From positions 1,178,001 through 1,242,000 of the forward strand of contig NC_008786.1 in NCBI RefSeq assembly GCF_000015565.1: 64,000 nucleotides of DNA. Reading direction: 5' to 3'. Shown in pieces: positions 59,049 through 64,000 of the stretch (within the stretch, counting starts at the first letter, position 1; each line of letters opens with the position of its first letter). This DNA is from Verminephrobacter eiseniae EF01-2 (GTDB lineage: Bacteria; Pseudomonadota; Gammaproteobacteria; Burkholderiales; Burkholderiaceae_C). The notes beneath the pieces are model-generated. The model had not been told where the DNA came from. It worked only from the letters and a program-made list of their open reading frames with translations, and did not search any database. The position numbers and the translations under genes were made by a program.

Positions 59049-60044
59049 ATGGACGACCAAGGTCTGCACGATGCCGCCATCTTGCTGATGTCGCTGGGCG
59101 AGGAGGATGCGGCCGAGGTGTTCAAGCATTTCTCGCCCAAGGAGGTGCAAAAGCTCGGCGAAACCATCGCCCGCATGCGCTCGGTCTCGCGCGAGAAGGT
59201 CGACGAAGTGATCAACCGCTTCGCCAGCGCGGCGGCGGCGCAAAGCCTGTTGGTGACCGATACCGGCAACTACGTTCGCTCCGTGCTCAGGCGCGCGCTC
59301 GGCGACGACAAGGCCGGGATGCTGATCGATCGCATCCTGCAAGGCGGGGATGTGTCCGGCATCGAGAGCCTCAAGTGGATGGACCCGCTGTCGGTGGCCG
59401 AGTTGCTGCGCAATGAGCACCCGCAGATCGTGGCGGCGATCCTGGTGCATCTGGACAGCGACCATGCCTCGGGCATCCTGACGCACCTGGGCGAGCGCCA
59501 GCGCAGCGAGGTCATGCTGCGCGTGGCGACGCTGGAGGGGATTCAGCCCACGGCCCTCAAGGATCTCAACGAGGTGCTGTTCAAGGTGCTGGCCGGCGGC
59601 GACAAGGTGCGCAAGAGCTCGCTCGGCGGGATCAAGGCGGCCGCCGAAATCATCAACCTGCTGGGCGGCAACATGGACACCATGGTGCTGGAGTCCATCC
59701 GCAGCCACGACCCGGACCTGGCGCAAAAGATCATGGACAAGATGTTCGTCTTCGAGGACCTGCTCAAGCTCGACGACAGGGCGATACAGATTGCGCTCAC
59801 CGAGGTGCCCTCCGAGACCTTGATCGTGGCCCTCAAGGGCGCGGCGCCGGAACTGCGCGAGAAGTTCCTCTCGAACATGGGCAACCGCGCTGCCGAGGCG
59901 TTGCGCGAAGACCTGGAATCTCTTGGCCCGATCCGGCTGTCGGAGGTCGAGACCCAGCAAAAGGAAATCCTCAAGACCGTGCGGCGCCTGTCCGAAGAAG
60001 GTCAAATCGTGATCGGAGGCAGTGGGGATGACACCTTCGTCTAG
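59049..60044 (+). CDS. fliG: Flagellar motor switch protein FliG
   Basis: Rotor protein that couples MotA/B to the MS ring and reverses direction with FliM/N. The 331-residue protein shows AAILLMSLGEEDAAEVFKHFSPKEVQKLG, the EHPQIVAAILVHL motif (about 123-135), ESIRSHDPDLAQKIMDKMFVFEDL, and the C-terminal torque helix LKGAAPELREKFLSNMGNRAAEAL with its charged residues. Its last codons overlap fliH. Confidence 0.96.
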   Translation: MDDQGLHDAAILLMSLGEEDAAEVFKHFSPKEVQKLGETIARMRSVSREKVDEVINRFASAAAAQSLLVTDTGNYVRSVLRRALGDDKAGMLIDRILQGGDVSGIESLKWMDPLSVAELLRNEHPQIVAAILVHLDSDHASGILTHLGERQRSEVMLRVATLEGIQPTALKDLNEVLFKVLAGGDKVRKSSLGGIKAAAEIINLLGGNMDTMVLESIRSHDPDLAQKIMDKMFVFEDLLKLDDRAIQIALTEVPSETLIVALKGAAPELREKFLSNMGNRAAEALREDLESLGPIRLSEVETQQKEILKTVRRLSEEGQIVIGGSGDDTFV

Positions 60045-60765
60045 CCCGCATCCTGGCCTGCGCTTCATTCCCCGCGAGGCGCTGGGCGCTGTCACGCCGT
60101 GGAAGTTTGGCGCGGTCGATGGCTCCGACCTGATCGCGCCCGCGCCTGCGCCCGAGCCGGTGGCGCAAATCCCGGTCGGGATCGACACCGCTGCGCAGCA
60201 GGCGCTGATCGAGCAGGCCCGCGCCGAGGCCCATGCCGAGGGCTTTGCCCAGGGCCAGGAGCAGACTGCGGCGGCATGGCAGCGCCGCATGGATGAATAC
60301 CTTGCCGGGCAGGGGCGCACGGCGGCGACCCGTTTGCAAGCGCTGCTGCAAACGCTGGATGCGAGCCTGTCGGCGCTGCAGCAGCAGATGGCGCAGCAAC
60401 TGCTGGAGCTGGCCTGCGACATCGCGCGCCAGGTGCTGCGCCAGGAGCTATCGGTCAACCCCCGCTCCTTGCTGCCCGTGGTGCGGCAGGCGCTGACCAT
60501 GCTGGTGACCGAGGGCCGGCCCGCCACCGTGCGCCTGAACCCGGCCGACCTCGAGGCGCTGGCGCAGCCCTTGCGGGAGGCCGGCGATGCCCCGGGCGTG
60601 CACTGGCTCGCCGACGCCGCCGTGCCTGCCGGCGGCTGCCTGGTGGAGGCCGCCGGCGCCATGGTCGATGGCCGCATCGACAAGCGCTGGCAGCGGGCCA
60701 TCGCGGCGCTGGGTTTGCAGTCGCCGTGGCAGGAAGGCGCGGCAGGTGATGGCGATGAGCGTTGA
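60028..60765 (+). CDS. fliH: Flagellar assembly protein FliH
   Basis: Regulator of the export ATPase FliI. The 245-residue protein has a Pro/Ala-rich N-terminus beginning FIPREALG, an Ala/Glu/Gln-rich helix ([22 protein letters not shown]) and the V-type-ATPase-E-like C-terminal half with [19 protein letters not shown]. The ATG at 60028 is preceded by GGAGG and overlaps fliG by 17 bp; the frame is open to a GTG at 60022. It overlaps fliI by 17 bp. Confidence 0.92.
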   Translation: MTPSSSPHPGLRFIPREALGAVTPWKFGAVDGSDLIAPAPAPEPVAQIPVGIDTAAQQALIEQARAEAHAEGFAQGQEQTAAAWQRRMDEYLAGQGRTAATRLQALLQTLDASLSALQQQMAQQLLELACDIARQVLRQELSVNPRSLLPVVRQALTMLVTEGRPATVRLNPADLEALAQPLREAGDAPGVHWLADAAVPAGGCLVEAAGAMVDGRIDKRWQRAIAALGLQSPWQEGAAGDGDER

Positions 60766-62167
60766 ACGGCCCGGCGCCTGGACGCGCTTCATGGCCGAAG
60801 CGCGCGCGCGCATGGCCGAGGGCGTGCCGCTGGAGAGCAGCGGCACGCTCACGCGGCTGACGGGCCTGGTGCTGGAAGCGGTGGGCCTGCGCGTGCCGGT
60901 GGGCGCGCAATGCATGGTCGGCATGCCCGGGCAGGCGCCGGTTTTGGCCGAGGTGGTGGGCTTTTCCGGCGAGCGCACATTCTTGATGCCGGCGGGCGAT
61001 ACCCACGGGCTGTGCAGCGGCGCCCGCGTGCTGCCTTGCGCGCCGGATATGCCCGGACCCGTCTGGGGCGAACCGTCCCGGCCGATACGGCGCACCGGCG
61101 TGCTCCGGCTGCCCATGGGCAATGGCCTGCTCGGGCGCGTGGTCGATGCCCAGGGCCTGCCGCTGGACCATCGCGGGCCGGTGCAGGACACGGTCTTGGC
61201 GCCGATGGCGCGCGACCGGATCAACGCGATGGAGCGCGATCCGGTGCGCCAGCCGCTGGACACGGGCGTGCGCGCGATCAACGCCTTGCTCACGGTCGGG
61301 CGCGGGCAGCGCCTGGGGTTGCTGGCTGGCTCGGGGGTGGGCAAGAGCGTGCTGCTGGGCATGATGGCCCGCTACACGGGCGCCGACGTGATCGTGGTCG
61401 GGCTGATTGGCGAGCGCGGCCGCGAGGTCAAGGAATTCGTCGAAGACATTCTGGGCGCAGACGGCCGCGCGCGCTCGGTGGTGGTGGCCGCGCCCGCCGA
61501 TGCGCCGCCGCTGTTGCGCATGCAGGGGGCCTCGTATGCCACGGCGGTGGCCGAGCATTTTCGGGACCAGGGCCGGCATGTGCTGCTGCTGCTGGACTCG
61601 CTGACCCGCTACGCGATGGCCCAGCGCGAAATTGCGCTGGCCATTGGCGAGCCGCCGGCGACCAAGGGCTATCCGCCATCGTGCTTTGCCCGGCTGCCGC
61701 AACTGGTCGAGCGCAGCGGCAACGGCCTGCAGGGGCAAGGCTCGATCACCGCCTTCCATACCGTGCTGACCGAAGGGGACGACCCGCATGACCCGGTGGC
61801 CGATGCGGCGCGGGCCATTCTCGACGGGCATATCGTGCTGTCGCGGGCGCTGGCCGAGGCCGGGCATTTCCCGGCCATCGATATCGAGCAGTCGAGCTCG
61901 CGCGTGATGCACCGCCTGGTGCCGGATCGGCATTTGGAACTGGCCCGGCGCTTTCGCGCGCTGTACTCGCGCTACCAGAAGGGGCGCGATCTGTTGCAGG
62001 TCGGCGCATACGCCAGCGGCTCGGACCCGGCGCTGGACGAAGCCATCCGCTTGCAGCCGCAGATGGCGCAATTTCTGCAACAAGACCTGCACCAGGCCGC
62101 CACGCTGGAGCAGAGCGTGGCCGCGCTGGCGGCAGCGCTGGACCCTTGCAGGCCCGGCGATGTCTGA
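60749..62167 (+). CDS. fliI: Flagellum-specific ATPase FliI
   Basis: Hexameric ATPase of the flagellar type III export apparatus. The 472-residue protein has Walker A GSGVGKS (194-200), [13 protein letters not shown], Walker [28 protein letters not shown], and the catalytic-site region [25 protein letters not shown]. The start could be 60749 or 60755; both fall inside fliH and are preceded by GGCAGGTG. It overlaps fliJ by eight bases. Confidence 0.95.
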   Translation: MAMSVERPGAWTRFMAEARARMAEGVPLESSGTLTRLTGLVLEAVGLRVPVGAQCMVGMPGQAPVLAEVVGFSGERTFLMPAGDTHGLCSGARVLPCAPDMPGPVWGEPSRPIRRTGVLRLPMGNGLLGRVVDAQGLPLDHRGPVQDTVLAPMARDRINAMERDPVRQPLDTGVRAINALLTVGRGQRLGLLAGSGVGKSVLLGMMARYTGADVIVVGLIGERGREVKEFVEDILGADGRARSVVVAAPADAPPLLRMQGASYATAVAEHFRDQGRHVLLLLDSLTRYAMAQREIALAIGEPPATKGYPPSCFARLPQLVERSGNGLQGQGSITAFHTVLTEGDDPHDPVADAARAILDGHIVLSRALAEAGHFPAIDIEQSSSRVMHRLVPDRHLELARRFRALYSRYQKGRDLLQVGAYASGSDPALDEAIRLQPQMAQFLQQDLHQAATLEQSVAALAAALDPCRPGDV

Positions 62168-62618
62168 CACCCTGTCGGTCGCGCTGGAACTGGCAACGCG
62201 CCAGCGCGATGCAGCCAGCAAGGTCTTGCAGGCCCTGCTGGCGGCGCAGCGGGCAGCGCGCGCCCGGCTCGGACAACTGCAAGACTACGCCCGCGACACC
62301 GAGTCCCGCTGGGGCATGCAGGCCGGCGCCAGGCTGCCACCCGAGGTGCTGTACCACCATGACCGGTTCATCGAGCGCCTGGATGAGGCAGCCCGCATCC
62401 AGGCCGGCCTGCTCAGTGCCCAGAGCGAGCATGTGGCAAGCGCCCGGGGCGCGTTGCGGGCCGCGCAACTGCGCCTGGCCAGCCTGCGCCAACTGATGCA
62501 ACGGCGCAGCGATGCCATGGCGCAGCAGCAGCGGCGCAGAGACCAGCAACAGACCGATGAATGGAGCGCGCTGCGCTATCGCGACGCCCGCCGGGGTTTT
62601 CAGGAGCAGGAGCATTGA
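62160..62618 (+). CDS. fliJ: Flagellar protein FliJ
   Basis: A 152-residue coiled-coil protein that sits as the stalk of the FliI hexamer and recycles export chaperones. The sequence is nearly all helix, rich in Ala, Arg, Gln and Leu, with heptad-like repeats ([50 protein letters not shown]). Its position between fliI and fliK supports the name. Confidence 0.88.
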   Translation: MSDTLSVALELATRQRDAASKVLQALLAAQRAARARLGQLQDYARDTESRWGMQAGARLPPEVLYHHDRFIERLDEAARIQAGLLSAQSEHVASARGALRAAQLRLASLRQLMQRRSDAMAQQQRRRDQQQTDEWSALRYRDARRGFQEQEH

Positions 62619-62620
62619 CC

Positions 62621-63988
62621 ATGGAACAGGCAAAGATTTCCTCTGCCCAGGGCACGCCGGCAGCACAGCCGACGCGCGCCCCGGCGCCGGTGGTGGCCGA
62701 TGTCGACGCCGGCACGCCGGCAACGGGCTTTGCGGCATGGCTGGCGGCGCTGGCTGCCGTGGCGGATGGCAAGGCGCCAGAGCCGGGGGCCGGCGCGGAC
62801 GGCAGCCCGTCGGGCCTGGCAGCGTCCGACGCGGCCGACGACGGGGGCCATGCGTTGGCGCTGGCGGCCCGGCATGGCGGCGCTGCCGGCGCAGCGGACG
62901 GGCCGGACATGCCGGACGGGCCGCCCGGCGCGGATGACGGGCTGACGGCATGGGCTGCGCTGACCGCGCTGACGGCCTTGACGGCATTGACGCAAGGCGG
63001 GCGTCCCCAGGGCCTGGTGGCCGAGACCGCCAGGCTCGATGGCTGGGCCGATCTGAAAGACGCGCAGCCCCCGGGCCTGGGGGCCGGATGGGGCCATGTC
63101 TTGGCGCGCCTGCAAAACGCGCAGATCCGGCGCGCCGCCGGCATCGGCGCGTTCGATGCGGTCGCAGGCGCGCCAGGCCAATCAGACCCATCGGCCCCAT
63201 CAGGCCCATCAGGCCCATCCGCCCCGTGGAGCGTCGGGGATGCCCTGCAGCGTCTGACGGCGGCCCATGGCGCGGGCGCGGCCCTGGCGCCCGCAGCGGG
63301 CGCGGGCCTGGCACAGCAGCCGCAGTCCGCAGGCGCCACGGCCGGGCATGGCGCCGCAGCGCTGGCCACAGGGGCCGCGCCGGCGGCCCGGCTGGCCGAA
63401 GCGGCGCCGGCCATGCCGGCCTCGGCGCCTGGCCCGGGGCCTGTCGTTGCCGCGCGTGCCGACGCAGCCCCGGCCAACGCCGGCGGCGCGTGGCCCGAGG
63501 GGGCGTCCCTGCGGATGCCGGGCGATGGCGCCCCGGCGCCGGTGGCTGGCGCAAGCCCCGGCGCCAATCCCGGCGGGATCGGCGCCCAAGACCAGGTGGC
63601 CCATCAGGTGGCTTACTGGGTCCAGCCGAAAATCCAGAGCGCGCAGTTGACGCTCCAGCGCGAGGGCCAGGCCGTCGAGGTGCGCGTGTCCTTGTCCGGC
63701 AACCAGGCCCATGTCTCCTTTGGCAGCGACCAGCCGCACACCCGCGAACTGCTCGATCAGGGCCAGGCGCAACTGAGCGATCTGCTGCGCAGCGAAGGGC
63801 TGGTGCTGTCGGGCATGTCGGTCGGCATGACGGCAGGCGAGGGTGCCGCCGGCCAGGGTGCGGGCGCGCCGGAGCGCCAGCGCGCCGGCGCGCGCCAGGC
63901 GCAGGTGCTGGCTCTGGCGCCGGTCGGCACGGCGCCCCTGGCGCGTGGCGGCGGGGCCACGGACCATGCGGTGGACATCTTTGTCTGA
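62621..63988 (+). CDS. fliK: Flagellar hook-length control protein FliK
   Basis: Secreted molecular ruler that switches export specificity when the hook is full length. The 455-residue protein has a long low-complexity Ala/Gly/Pro/Asp-rich N-terminal and middle part and the conserved C-terminal Flg_hook domain: IQSAQLTLQREGQAVEVRVSLSG followed by QAHVSFGSDQPHTRELLDQGQAQLSDLLRSEGLVLSGMSV. Two short repeats lie in the ruler part: ALTALTALTALT and a Pro/Ser/Gly tract from CCCATCAGG units (about 63186-63225). AGGAGCAGGAGC precedes the ATG. The stop at 63986-63988 is 12 bp from the window edge. Confidence 0.92.
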   Translation: MEQAKISSAQGTPAAQPTRAPAPVVADVDAGTPATGFAAWLAALAAVADGKAPEPGAGADGSPSGLAASDAADDGGHALALAARHGGAAGAADGPDMPDGPPGADDGLTAWAALTALTALTALTQGGRPQGLVAETARLDGWADLKDAQPPGLGAGWGHVLARLQNAQIRRAAGIGAFDAVAGAPGQSDPSAPSGPSGPSAPWSVGDALQRLTAAHGAGAALAPAAGAGLAQQPQSAGATAGHGAAALATGAAPAARLAEAAPAMPASAPGPGPVVAARADAAPANAGGAWPEGASLRMPGDGAPAPVAGASPGANPGGIGAQDQVAHQVAYWVQPKIQSAQLTLQREGQAVEVRVSLSGNQAHVSFGSDQPHTRELLDQGQAQLSDLLRSEGLVLSGMSVGMTAGEGAAGQGAGAPERQRAGARQAQVLALAPVGTAPLARGGGATDHAVDIFV

Positions 63989-64000
63989 ATTGGCAGCCAG

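Overview
The window is high-GC DNA from a betaproteobacterium, most likely of the family Comamonadaceae (Acidovorax/Verminephrobacter-like). This rests on the gene content and order (mnmG-rsmG-parA-parB, bamE-dapB, leuS-lptE, DUF3460-scpA, a Bug-type periplasmic receptor, a flagellar fliE/fliF-fliK block) and on the codon bias. The genus is an inference. The mnmG-rsmG-parAB block with two parS-like sites suggests a position near the replication origin.

Layout: 1-5.9 kb holds the start of an MFS transporter (cut by the left edge), a copper ATPase, a broken chemotaxis receptor, argC, a scrambled stretch of EamA and acetyltransferase remnants, and an NADPH-FMN reductase. 6-12 kb is the mnmG-rsmG-parA-parB region, with a LysE exporter and a small hydrolase between its members. 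12-17 kb carries bamE, dapB, leuS and lptE; holA is not found after lptE. 17-21.2 kb is one very large PilY1-type gene. 21.8-30.3 kb carries pyrF, a Bug receptor plus deacylase pair, DUF3460-scpA, nadB, queE and an adenine deaminase. 30.6-38.1 kb is an L-fucose/L-fuconate catabolic operon (dehydratase, dehydrogenase, diketo-acid hydrolase, three-gene sugar ABC transporter) with a divergent IclR regulator. 38.2-40.5 kb is ahpC-terminator-ahpF.

40.6-47.3 kb is an accessory island: IS21 and IS481 remnants, a phosphonoacetate-degradation cluster (GntR regulator, PhnA, PhnY, HD-domain protein, DMT transporter) and two more transposase remnants. 47.5-51.7 kb holds a DUF1177 protein with an OPT-family transporter, then decaying metal-efflux and LysE genes. 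51.8-55.7 kb is a tight four-gene operon coupling a NitT/TauT-type ABC importer to an FAD oxidase. 56-64 kb is flagellar: fliS-fliT behind a near-perfect sigma-28 promoter, fliE on the minus strand, and fliFGHIJK on the plus strand.

The most striking non-coding feature is a family of six nearly identical 160-161 bp elements. Each has terminal inverted repeats beginning GTGTCGCGTCAC and imperfect self-complementarity over much of its length; four copies have TA on both sides and two have TA on one side only. One copy sits inside the chemotaxis-receptor gene and lets its empty site be reconstructed exactly. They look like MITEs mobilised by an IS630/Tc1-type transposase that is not encoded here. 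No tRNA, rRNA or CRISPR array was recognised.
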